Origin: Prochilodus magdalenae
Taxonomy: Eukaryota > Chordata > Actinopteri > Characiformes > Prochilodontidae
Direction of reading: 5' to 3'
Assembly (NCBI GenBank): GCA_024036415.1
Contig: JAMWET010005002.1
Span: forward strand, 799,001 to 863,000
DNA length: 64,000 bases
Position numbers and translations under genes: made by a program. This document shows positions 39,640 through 52,685 of this stretch, one piece after another; position 1 is the first letter of the stretch, and each line of letters opens with the position of its first letter. Under the pieces are notes generated by a model, which did no database searches, was not told the origin of the DNA, and saw nothing but the letters and a program-made list of their open reading frames with translations.

Positions 39640-39856
39640 AGCTATGTATATTTGGTGGATGCCCTCCTTGGCACAATTCTGAGGAGAGTTTCCTGTAGAC
39701 TGGGATTTTAGCCACTGCTGGTAGACTAGTATAACTGTACGTCTACATACACCTGCACATTTAGCTACTTCCTTGACACTATGGTCTTTGGCACGCCCAA
39801 ATGCAGTCACTCCTTTTAGCCAATAATTAACATCTGCTCTGGAGCCATGTTAACTC
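39640..39856 (-). mobile_element. Tc1-like transposase N-terminal fragment (family H copy 1)
   Basis: An open minus-strand stretch reads NYWLKGVTAFGRAKDHSV, KEVAKCAGVCRRTVILVYQQ, then NCAKEGIHQI. It is a helix-turn-helix region of the Tc1/IS630 kind (KEVA-AGV-RTV--VYQQW). A second copy is at 49165-49350. The fragment ends 43 bases from element A. Confidence 0.68.
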
Positions 39857-41752
39857 ATTCACTACCTAAAGTTCTCTTCGAAGGATAGACAGGCAATACT
39901 GTCCTCCTCGTTACACCCAGAGACGGGTCCACACAGAACACAAAACTGTGCTTCTGTAGTCTCTACTAATAGTGCCTTGTCGCTTCTGTCAGATGACCGC
40001 TGAACATAAACAATGATTGGTTGGGATCGAATGTGTAGATGGTCCTGCCAGTCTTCCAACTACAAGAACTTATGGCACTATAATTACCTAATCTGACATA
40101 ATTACCATTGTGAATGACAAAAAATACAACAGCTCTGGTTATAAGTTTGGTCAGTTCCACTTATTTATTTTTCCAAACCTTCCTCATAATTCAGACTTTG
40201 GTATGAAATGCTACATAGAGAAACATACCGACCCAGAATTATTCACACTGGTGATAATACAGTGGAACCTGACGTCAAAGCATTTAATGCCTCTAATATC
40301 TACTTCACACAATGATATTACAGGAAATGGCTATAAATTTGCTACCTGCTCCCTGAACATTGATTTATGATTTTATGATTTGTTTGAGAGCAAACTTCAG
40401 ACGCCAAACACGTCTTGGCTGATAGACTACATTTAGAACAAACAAAAACAAAGTAATACTAATAAGGCAAGAGGCCAGTCCTCAAACGTAATGTAAAACA
40501 GCAAGCGGAAGCAGGAAGGGAATGACAGAGACTCTTTTCCGTTGCACTTCGTTTACCAGGGGAGGTTAATAGAGGTGCTAACCACTTTAGCTGTCACATA
40601 TGAGCATGGCCGGGCCTCAGCCTTAATCCCCCCAGGCCCTAATGGGTCCTGCAGAGGCTTTAAGCCTACAAGAGAGACATGGGAACTAGTGCTAACACAC
40701 GCCTACGCATACACAGGCTGCATATGTGCTCAACAACACAGGCCTATACATTCGCATGTGCGTGCATACACATATGTAACATGCATATATAAGCCTATAT
40801 CTAAAGTGACATTGCTCTGTTAGGTCTAAAAATGAAAAACCTGGCTGATTTAAAGAAAAGCACTTTGCATCCTTAATGTACATCAAGGTACATGACTCAG
40901 ACGTACACGCATGGACACGCTATGTCCTTTCTTGCTTTCATACAATTTCTATGTTAATTACTTTGTTTCCATAAACAGGCAGACAATCTGTGCAGCATCA
41001 TTATCTGGTGATTTTTCTTGGTACGGCATTTACTTTTCAGGGTTATAAAATAAGCTTTTTGCCAGAGAGACCCTGGTGTTTTAATTTCAGATAAACAGAA
41101 AAGTCTATGAGCACAAACGTAATATGAAGTTTTTAATTCTGTCTTTTTTTTGTGTCCCTCCTATCAGCCAGAGAGGATGTTTAATCTAGCAATCAGCTTT
41201 CCTCCACAATGTCCACGCCCTTACGGACTGCCTGAACAAAGTTTTTCCAGTGTCATTCAATGAAGCACTACATTCAGTTTTTCTGTTCTCTGCTCGCTTT
41301 GCTTATCATCCGTTGCGGTTGTCTGTTTAAATGCCAGTGCATGAAATCAGCACTATTGGCTGTAATTTGGTGGGGCTGTTGTGGATAGTGAATGTGCTGC
41401 AAACATGCAGTTGAGCTCTTATTAGTATTGACTTTTCTTGTGTTTTTAGTACTGACTGTTTCTGTGATCAAACAAACCTTTCAACCCATGAGATTTAGAT
41501 TATTCACCAGGGCCCAGCTCTAGCCTTTTGGAGACCTCAAGCAGGACTATTTTAAGGCCCTTCCATCTTGCTAGCTGACTCACTGTAAAATCAAATAATG
41601 ACTAATAACAATTGTGACCACACAGGCCATACATTTATAAAGGGCTAACTTGGGTATTGATGATGACAGGGTGTCTGTTTAGGTTCTAATAACTTATAGC
41701 TTTAATTAGATACAGGCATTTCCAAGGTTTCTATGTCACCACCTGGTATACA
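39857..41752. other. intron, nothing firm recognised
   Basis: The minus strand from 40160 to 39860 stays partly open and may be upstream flank of the neighbouring transposase fragment, but I recognise no motif. CATA/CACA-rich stretch at 40690-40790. Confidence 0.45.
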
Positions 41753-42720
41753 GACTGTAGCCCATCTGATTCTCTGTATGCTTTATTACCATTGTTCTTC
41801 AATGGTCAGGACCCCGACAGGACCATCACAGAGCAGGCATTATTAGGGTGTTGGATTATTCTTAGCACTGCAGTGACACTGTTACATCTCTGTCTGTCTG
41901 TCTGCCTGTCCCCATCCATGTGCTTTTGTTTTGGTCATGTGCTCCTCCTGTCTCCGCCCTCTAGGTCCCGTGTTTGTAGCCCCGCCCCTTTCCAGGTGTT
42001 CCTTGTTAGTCCGTGTTCGTTTATACTCCCTGTGTTCCCCTGTGTTTTTGCTTGGCGTTTGATTCCATGTTGGTTGTTAGCGTTTTGGTTTCTTGTTTGA
42101 TGATAGTTTTGATGATACCTAAGTCTCACTGCTGGACTGGTAATCTTCTACCAACCAAAACTATCCAGCCAACAGAGTTCTGTGGGTGGCATCCTGTGGG
42201 CCTTGTCCTGTGAGCATCGTTCCGTTGGCAGCGTCCTGTGGACATCATTCTGTGGGCATGGCCTGTGGGAAGCGTACTGTGGGCAGTGTCTTGTGGGAAG
42301 CGTACTGTGGGCAGTGTTATGTGGGAAGTGTACTGTGGGCAGGGTCTTGTGGGAAGCATACTGTGGGCAGTGTCTTGTGACCACTGATGAAGGACCAGAG
42401 AATGACCTAGAATGACTCGGATGGGGCTTTGTTTCTGACTTCACATCTACAAGGTGAACTAGCAAGGTAGGAGCGTCTAATAGAGTGGACAGTGAGTGGA
42501 CACAGTGTTTAAACGCTTCAGCAGCACCGCTGTGTTTGATCCACTCACACCAGCACAACACATCCTAACACACTACCACCATCATATCAGTGTCACTGCA
42601 GGGCACATAATGCCTGCTATGTGGTGGTCCTGTGGGGGTCCTGACCATTGAAGAACAGGGTGATAAACAGAGAAACAGATGGACTACATTCTGTAACTGT
42701 AGAACTACAGAGTGCTCCTA
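41753..42720 (+). mobile_element. non-autonomous element K, copy 1, with long terminal inverted repeats
   Basis: Left arm (CTTCAATGGTCAGGACCCCG, GACAGGACCA, AGAGCAGGCATTATTAGG, CTGCAGTGACACTG) is the inverted match of the right arm at 42584-42700 (CAGTGTCACTGCAGGGCACA, GGTCCTGACCATTGAAGAAC). The match extends outward through CAGAGAAACAGATGGACTAC. Arms of about 130 bases. The interior has no transposase. A stretch at about 41900-42110 with CCGTGTTTGTAGCCCC and GTGTTCCCCTGTGTTTT does not belong to other copies and may be a foreign fragment, possibly LTR-like. Confidence 0.8.
42190..42385 (+). repeat. 28-bp minisatellite inside element K
   Basis: GTGGGAAG recurs at 42293, 42321 and 42349, with GTGGGA at 42265: spacing exactly 28 bases. 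Each 28-mer is two 14-mers (GTGGGAAGCGTACT, GTGGGCAGTGTCTT). Upstream copies are more diverged. Copy 2 of element K (30985-31320) shows only two or three loose versions (GGGCAGCATCCTGAG), so the array is a local amplification. The open frames on both strands here are artefacts. Confidence 0.88.
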
Positions 42721-43196
42721 TATGATCAGTGAAGCTAAAGAGGTGACCAAATGAATAGGACTGGACTAATGAAGTTAGGTAGTAAGATTTCTTCTTCCTT
42801 CTTTGCCGACTCTTAATGTTTCACACAACTGGCTGTTCAGCATGACACTTTAACAGAGGATAATCACAGCCTGAGTATCTAAATTGGACCTGAATTAGAT
42901 TAGTTCTAAATGAAGCCACCCGACTGGCTACAGTTACTATGGACCAGGCTATGTTCCTTGTTTAAACAGCCAGAGTGGAGCTGTAGCAACCATCTATACC
43001 AATGCATCAGGTATGAACCAGAAAGCAGGCTGCAGATTCTCTTCATTTAAAGCTCTTTTTCTTAATGTAAGTGACTGAGGAGCAAATAAAAGTTCATTTT
43101 TCACTAATCATAATCTAAAGGCCACCAGGGCCATATTCTTAGTACTTATGAAGTTTAAATTCCATTAAAAATACATAATGGGGCTTACTCATTACC
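42721..43196. other. intron, nothing recognised
   Basis: Separates element K from the minisatellite. Confidence 0.5.
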
Positions 43197-44581
43197 AGTG
43201 GTGTACAGTAACTCAGTAAGTGTAATGTGTTAGTGTAGTGTAAGTAGTGCGTTGGTGTACAGTAACTCAGTAAGTGTAATGTGTTAGTGTACTGTAAGTA
43301 GTGTGTTGGTGTACAGTAACTCAGTAAGTGTAATGCGTTAGTGTACTGCAAGTAGTGTGTTGGTGTACAGTAACTCAGTAAGTGTAATGTGTTAGTGTAC
43401 AGTAAGTAGTGTGTTGGTGTACAGTAACTCAGTAAGTGTAATGTGTTAGTGTACAGTAAGTAGTGTGTTGGTGTACAGTAACTCAGTCAGTGTAATGTGT
43501 TAGTGTACTGTAAGTGGTGTGTTGGTGTACAGTAACTCGCTAAGTGTAATGTGTTAGTGTGCTGTAAGTAACGTGTCAGTGTTCAGTAACTCAGTAAGTG
43601 TAATGTGTTAGTGTACTGTAAGTAGTGTGTTGGTGTACAGTAACTCGGTAAGTGTAACGTGTTAGTGTGCTGTAAGTAACGTGTCGGTGTTCATTCAGTA
43701 ATGCAATTGTGAGCTGTTAGTGTACTGTAAGTAGTGTGTTGGTGTACAGTAACTCAGTAAGTGTAATGTGTTAGTGTGCTGTAAGTAGTGTGTTGGTGTA
43801 CAGTAACTCAGTAAGTGTAATGTGTTAGTGTACTGTAAGTAGTGTGTTGGTGTACAGTAACTCAGTAAGTGTAATGTGTTAGTGTACTGTAAGTAGTGTG
43901 TTTGGTGTACAGTAACTTGGTAAGTGTAATGCGTTAGTGTACTGCAAGTAGTGTGTTGGTGTACAGTAACTCAGTAAGTGTAATGTGTTAGTGTACAGTA
44001 AGTAGTGTGTTGGTGTACAGTAACTCAGTAAGTGTAATGTGTTAGTGTACAGTAAGTAGTGTGTTGGTGTACAGTAACTCAGTCAGTGTAATGTGTTAGT
44101 GTACTGTAAGTGGTGTGTTGGTGTACAGTAACTCGCTAAGTGTAATGTGTTAGTGTGCTGTAAGTAACGTGTCAGTGTTCAGTAACTCAGTAAGTGTAAT
44201 GTGTTAGTGTACTGTAAGTAGTGTGTTGGTGTACAGTAACTCGGTAAGTGTAACGTGTTAGTGTGCTGTAAGTAACGTGTCGGTGTTCAGTAACTCAGCA
44301 AGTGTGATGCGTTAGTGTACTGTAAGTAGTGTGTTGGTGTACAGTAACTCAGTAAGTGTAATGCGTTAGTGTGCTGTAAGTAGTGTGTTGGTGTACAGTA
44401 ACTCAGTAAGTGTAATGCGTTAATGTACTGTAAGTAGTGTGTTGGTGTACAGTAACTCAGTAAGTGTAATGTGTTAGTGTGCTGTAAGTAGTGTGTTGGT
44501 GTACAGTAACTCAGTAAGCATATGTTGCTGTACTGTAAGTAGTGTGTCGGTGTACAGTAGCTCTGTACGTGTAATGTGTTG
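43197..44581 (+). repeat. 54-bp minisatellite, array 2 (inverted relative to array 1)
   Basis: About 25 copies of a unit reading GGTGTACAGTAACTCAGTAA then GTGTAATGTGTTAGTGTACT then GTAAGTAGTGTGTT, which is the reverse complement of the array 1 unit. The 54-base period is kept except around 43690-43730, where a copy is damaged, and near 43900, where a T is inserted. A block of about seven variant copies starting near 43335 recurs in the same variant order near 43931, offset 596 bases, showing a secondary duplication. The last copy (after 44515) is degraded. Confidence 0.97.
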
Positions 44582-44639
44582 AGCTGATTAAACAAGAGCC
44601 TATATTAATACCACCGGTATAGCTTTCCTACATCTTTGC

Positions 44640-46335
44640 AAAGAAATGCACTGTTCCTACAAGATTACAATATTATATAAAGGCTGGATTATTGTAATAC
44701 CCTGCTTTATGGATGTTCCAAAAAAAAGCATTAACAAGTTTAAGTTAGTCCAGAATGCTGCAGCCAAAGTCCTTATGAGAACTATAAAATTTGGTCATAT
44801 CAGCCCCAGTCTTATCTACCTTACATTGGCTGCCAGTTAAATTCCACATTGAGTACTCCTCTACTGACTTGTCAAGGATAGCTGCACCCAGAAGGAAGTG
44901 TAGGATAGCAGTCCTATTGGGAAGGAAGAAAAAGGTTACCAGGAACAATAAATGATGATACGTTTAGACTGATATGGGCAATATTTATTGAGCTACGCAT
45001 ACAGAAGTAGTGTCTCTCAGTATGGCGTCAGGCCACCATGTTTACTAATGCAACATCCCAGACGTGGGACCTGTCTGTGTGCATGTAGTCCAGCATCATC
45101 CAGCCCATCTGCCAACAGTGCTGGCACTAACAGGGTGACTCATGGAAGGCATTACTGCTCACTCAGTGTAATTGTTGAGTCAGTCAGGTACAGCGATAAG
45201 GCCCGTCCTTGCTTACGTCACATGTGCAACCGAGCGTGGAATCATTCATGTTGAGTCATTCACATGATGCTTGATTCCTTCTGGGTGCAACTATATGTGC
45301 AACTAAAAAAGTCTCGCATCTCTGAGTGAACGTATCTATTAAGAACCAGCAACCCAACTAAGATCAGAACGTGTGGGCTCACTAATAATAACTAGAGTAA
45401 ATAAAGTTCCATAAGGGGGCAGAACCTTTTCATATAAAGCCCCTCAGGTTCAGATTAACTTTGCAGTCAGTGTTTGGGACTCAGTCTCGATCTATAAGTC
45501 TAGAGCATAAAAAGCTACTTGTGTAATCAAGCCTTATTTTTTTCCCTGTTAGAAAATAAATGGTTGCTCATTCAGGTGTGTTAACAGTGGACTAGAGTGG
45601 TACTGACTTCTCAGGGAGCCCTCATGTCACCTTCTGGCTCACCTATTTAGTTATGGTGTAATGGTCAGGAATGCAGGAGTTACAGTTGTACTGTATTAAT
45701 ACCATGTACTGTTCGAAGTTTTTTGACAGAACTAACTATTTGTTTATTGGCTGAGCTGGAATACAGCTCATCCTGTGAGGTCTGTTGCGGAACAACTGCC
45801 CATCCTGTGTGATCTGATACTGTTGCTTCATCTGCCTTGACCGGGTGCCCTGTATGTCTGCATTTTGGACCAGTTTAGCATGGAGCTTCCTGTCAAGCGC
45901 TATGCGGAAAGCTTTGCCTGCATGCACTGGCCTTCCCGAAGATGCTGCTTGCTTACTTAATCACAGATTTTCTTTTCCTGTCTTACAAAGCACTGAATGT
46001 TTTTATTATTCTTACTGATAGATCATCACTGTAGGCTTTTAGCGGTAGTTACTGACATTCACTGTGAGAAAGCTCTGTTTCCAGGTCTGTTTCTCATTGC
46101 CAGTCCAATAGTTTTTCCCTTTTTCTATATTCATTAATGCAAATAAATGTAAATTCTTATCCTTTTATATTGCTTTTGTGCTTGCTTTGCTACCAAGTGT
46201 TGAAGCCAGGTTCTCCTATTTGAATCTGGAGTCATCCTCAGAACCTCAGGATCATTCGGATTCTCTGTAAGGCAGCTTTGTGACAACATCTGTTGTAAAA
46301 GTCGCTACATAAATAAACCTTGACTTGTCGTGACT
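44640..46335 (+). mobile_element. old LINE 3' portion (L2/CR1-like), interrupted by a Tc1 fragment
   Basis: 44680-44840 codes, with minor repair, for LDYCNTLLYG, INKFKLVQNAAAKVLMRT, then HWLPVKFHIEY: the region after the reverse-transcriptase core in L2/jockey-type LINEs. After the insertion at 44878-45290 the frame remains resume with KVP-GGRTFSYKAPQ and VWDSVS near 45400-45480. The 3' end has GGCAGCTTTGTGACAACATC, TGTTGTAAAAGTCGCTACA, then ATAAATAAACCTTGACTTG, a known type of fish LINE terminus. Many stops. Confidence 0.72.
44878..45290 (-). mobile_element. Tc1-like relic, family B copy 6 (internally deleted), inserted in a LINE
   Basis: GCTGCACCCAGAAGGAAGTG at the low end and GATTCCTTCTGGGTGCAAC at the high end form inverted termini. 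The interior is the reverse complement of other family B copies (for example GGTTACCAGGAACAATAAATG against 36521-36545, and CTCATGGAAGGCATTACTGC against 17840-17860). About 410 bp; the catalytic region is deleted. Confidence 0.75.
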
Positions 46336-49067
<2,732 letters not shown>

Positions 49068-49350
49068 AGGATATAAATACCTGCTGGGTGTGAGTGACGG
49101 GATTCATAGATTGAGAAGAGGTGGTACAGTGCAGTGAATGTCTCGTTCCATGTGTGGAAAATGGATCCAAAGCAGATGTTAATGATTGGCTAAAAGGAGT
49201 GACTGGGTGTGGACGTGACAAAGTCCAGTGTGAAGGAAGTAGCTGAATCTGCAGGTGTATGGAAGCGTATGGTCATACAGGTCTACCAGCAGTGGATAAA
49301 ACCCCAGTTTACAAGGATTTCTCCTCGGAATTGTGCCAGGGAAGGCATCC
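49068..49350 (+). mobile_element. dispersed repeat fragment plus Tc1-like N-terminal fragment (family H copy 2)
   Basis: 49068-49140 (GGGTGTGAGTGACGGGATTC, CATAGATTGAGAAGAGGTGG) is the reverse complement of 20690-20765. 49165-49350 then codes, with a frame change, for VKEVAESAGVWKRMVIQVYQ and ISPRNCA-EGIHQI, the same helix-turn-helix region as 39640-39856. Fragment only. Confidence 0.62.
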
Positions 49351-50029
49351 ACCAAATCCGGACCATTCTTTTATACAAGAAAGTCTGAACTTTGATATGG
49401 CCTACATCCAGAAACTTGTCCATTCCATGTCAAACAGCTGGTGGAGGTATTACACACTGTTAGGTACATTTTAGTCACAGAGGACTGATTTTTTTGTCCG
49501 GTGAGCTCATGATGACAACTGTAGATTATTCACACACATTCTTGAACGAGACACACTTTACCAAGTTTTGCCTAACTTTGACTTTTACTACGCCCACAGT
49601 CCTCAAATTCATCCACTCGGAGAAGTGTGCTAAAAGCTTTCCTGATATGTGAAAATAGCTACATTGGTCTTTTAAGCAAATAATAAGATCAAATGGGCCG
49701 CCCTGCTTATGCACTTATGGGGTTTCCTCTCTAAGTGAAAAATACTTATATGTATAAATAATGATTTTTTTTAAAACTCTTAACACCCTGCTTTACTAAA
49801 GCAACTGTATAGTATTACTGCACAGTGTGGTTTATTGTGTGTGTTGAAATTTCACAGCTATCCTTTGATGCATTAGACATGGCTAAGAGGTTACACTCGA
49901 AATCATCTAGTTTTCAAACAACGTAAAAAGCACTCCGTGAATTTAAGGAGGGAATTTACAACATAACATGATTTCAGAGTTGAAGGTGAACATGTAATTT
50001 GAAAATAACTGCTTCTTATTTGTTTATTC
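49351..50029. other. intron, nothing recognised
   Basis: No repeat or coding similarity noticed. Confidence 0.5.
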
Positions 50030-50482
50030 TGCTAACAGGTCTGTGAACCTTTTAAAATGTCATGAATTTCTACATATTGTGATTTAAAATGTGAACAAAG
50101 TGATCCAACATTAAATCAGATACTTTTGTTGGCAAACGTGTGTGAATGAATAATCAGTTTGGTAAAGAAACTGGATGACAATCAAGTCTAGGTATGGCTG
50201 ACCAGACACTATTAAAAAAAGATCCCATGACTGAATTTTACAACACACATTTGTTAGTGTATTTGTGGAAATTCAACACCTTTGTTACTTGGCCCAGGAG
50301 TGGTAACCAACAATGCTGGCCATGTTTTGCTTTGACAGGACTAAGACAGCTTGCCGTCATTGGTGGAACTATGAATTCAATTCAATTTCAATTCAATTCA
50401 ATTGAACTTTGTCATTATACCAATACAGGGTTGTACAGTATAACGAAACACGGTCAGGCTCCTTCTCCAGTGCAGTTGAATA

Positions 50483-50526
<44 letters not shown>

Positions 50527-51400
50527 TAGTAATAGACAAAAAACAATGTGTGCAAACAGTACAGTACAGTATGTGTACAGGACATGTGCAAAGAGTAAGC
50601 ACAGTATCAGTAAGTATGTGGTATGTGTATATAAAGGGTACAGTGCAGGTGGTAAAATAGCAGCTTAATGTTCAGTAACAGCCAAATTGCTGTGTACAGA
50701 TGTTCAGTATAGATAAATAAATATAGATAAATAAGAACAAAATAAAAACAAAACTGGATGTTCAAGTATACAGGTTGAGTTAAAGTGCGGTGCAAACAGT
50801 CCTGTGAGGTAGTGGAACTACAAATCAGTAGCAGTCTTTAGTGATGTTCTGGACTGTATCAAGAAATTTGACAGGAGAATGTTAGCCCATCTAACCATGA
50901 ACTGAACCATAACAGACTGTGGGTCCAGCAGAAGGCCAACAACCCTAAAAACAAACAAATCACTTAGTCTAAAGAAAATGGTTAAGGCAGAAACCATGTT
51001 GCATTTCAGAAGGGCTGAGTCAAAGTCCCGACCTTAATCCAATAGAAATATTAAGGTGGAAAACCGAGTGTGGCATTCATGCAAGAAAGCCCACCGCCAT
51101 AACACAGTTGAAGCAGTTCGATGCTAAGGAACGGGCCAAGATTCCTTCAAGTCAATGTGCAGGGATGATGTAACAGTTACAGGAACCATTTGGTTAATGG
51201 CATTTCTGAAAAAGCAGAGGCTCACATACTTTTGCCAAGAAAACATTTAATGGTAGAGTACTTGGTTCAAAAAATTAATGAAAAACTGTTTACTTTTTGG
51301 TGTTATTGCTTTAATGGTGTTTTTCTTACCTATTGTTTATCTAATTATGTAGAAATCCCAAAATGGTAAAGAGTTCATAAACCTTCAAGCAGCCTTGTAG
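50030..51400 (+). mobile_element. Tc1-like transposon relic, family E, split by a LINE insertion
   Basis: The right end TTCAAGCAGCCTTGTAG and the region before it match a common fish Tc1 family; the left end near 50035 (GGTCTGTGAACCTTTT) is worn. Coding remains read FVTWPRSGNQQ, then, after an internal deletion, GLRQLAVIGGTMNS. They resume past the LINE with QQKANNPK (region of the second catalytic Asp) and [14 protein letters not shown], then ARKPTAITQLKQF. Many stops; dead. Confidence 0.75.
50372..50811 (-). mobile_element. LINE 3'-end fragment with 9-bp target duplication, inserted into Tc1 family E
   Basis: GTGGAACTA occurs at 50363-50371 and again at 50812-50820, flanking this segment. 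On the minus strand the segment ends GACAAAGTTCAATTGAATTG and continues with ATTGA repeats, a LINE 3' terminus with a short tandem tail. A (TA)n run of about 37 bases lies at 50487-50523. Only 3' untranslated sequence remains. The flanks are Tc1 family E on both sides. Confidence 0.85.
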
Positions 51401-52685
51401 AGCTCATCATACTGTAGTTACAGTTGTGGCTGTGTTGATTTGTAAGTAAGTTCTTAGTAGTTAACCTGCTAAACTGGCCATGCTCATTAGCACAAAGCAT
51501 CTGTAGGCTGTCAGTAATAAGCCAGTCTATCAGTAAATATGCCCAGGGACTGTGCGCACACCATGCTAATGTGTTCTTCTATTTATTTGACCAAACAGCA
51601 GTGTGGAAGCAGTATGCAATACGCACAGGGTGTGTGTGTGTGTGTATCTGTGAGAGCATGAACTAGTTTGTATAATCTTGTGGGAACGGTCAGAGGCACT
51701 AAGGTTAATGCACTCGAGTCACACTTGCTGCACACAGTGTCTAGATGTTGCTTTTACTGCAGTGTTGCTGACTATGTATCAGGGCAGAATACTAAAAAGC
51801 TTTAAAAACAATCCAGTAATTTGTGTGTTCATCATTCACCTTTTCCGTCCACTCACTGGCTACCTTATGAGCTACACTGACCTTTAGGGGTGTCACAATT
51901 TGTGCTCCTGGTGATCTATCTTCCTACAGACTTTAGCTCCAACTCTAATCGACCCCAACTGATCCATATATTACTGTCTTCAGTAGTCCCGGGCTGGGTG
52001 AACGGGGTGGGTCGTGTTTGGGTTGAAGGTGAAATTTAAATAAAGATAGATCTCCGAGAGCCGAGTTAGTAACCACTGCTCTAAACAGTGATTAACCCAA
52101 AAGCAAATGTGCTACAGTCTTTACTCATACATCAGTGAGGTAGGTGGATGGCTGGAGGTAAATGTTTCTAATTAAGTGGCATGTGGGTGTAAAGTTGCTG
52201 TGATTTAATAGGGTAGCACTATATAGTACATGCCTGGTATGTACAGCAGTTTACAGCAGCAACTTATTCTGCAGTAATAAATATTTGGCGCATGCATGGC
52301 AAGTTTATAATATGTAACATCTGAGAAATACAGTATGTGTGTGAGAAATATGAAATATGATGTATATTTCAGCTTTTAATGCTGAAAAGTTACATGGTAA
52401 TGGCTAATAAATACCAAACTGCTACAGTAAGTAGGCTCTGTGTAAACTATGTGACGCTTACAGTGTTAAGCCAGTGTTATAGAGTAGAAGTTACTATGGA
52501 TAAGAGCATCTGCTAAATGCTGTAAATGAAAATGTATGTACATATCGAACTTGTTAATAATGGAACAAATACTACTAGTCAGTACTACTTTTATTATACA
52601 GTATATTCAAGTACCTGGTACATACCTGACATTATCATTATAGTTACTTATTAGGTGCACATTATATATTTCCAAATTATTTGCA
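51401..52685. other. intron with two worn repeat fragments
   Basis: GT run at 51631-51647. 51900-52090 (GTGATCTATCTTCCTACAG, TAGCTCCAACTCTAATCGA) resembles a teleost dispersed repeat possibly related to 5985-6107. 52480-52540 (ATGGATAAGAGCATCTGCTA, AATGCTGTAAATG) is the common SINE/LINE-type tail also present at 28440-28490. The rest shows nothing recognised. Confidence 0.45.

Noticed and set aside
39860..40160. Minus-strand open stretches as a zinc-finger or gene exon
   Set aside because: Cysteines are irregular and no motif spacing fits; probably flank of a transposase fragment.
42148..42561. Minus-strand open frame of 137 codons with HCPQYASH-type repeats, and plus-strand VGSVLW-type frames
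   Set aside because: Products of the 28-bp minisatellite inside element K; no start context, no family similarity.
44287..44595. Repetitive open frame with YCTPTHYLQ units
   Set aside because: 54 is a multiple of 3, so the minisatellite stays open by chance; the period gives the protein-like repeat.
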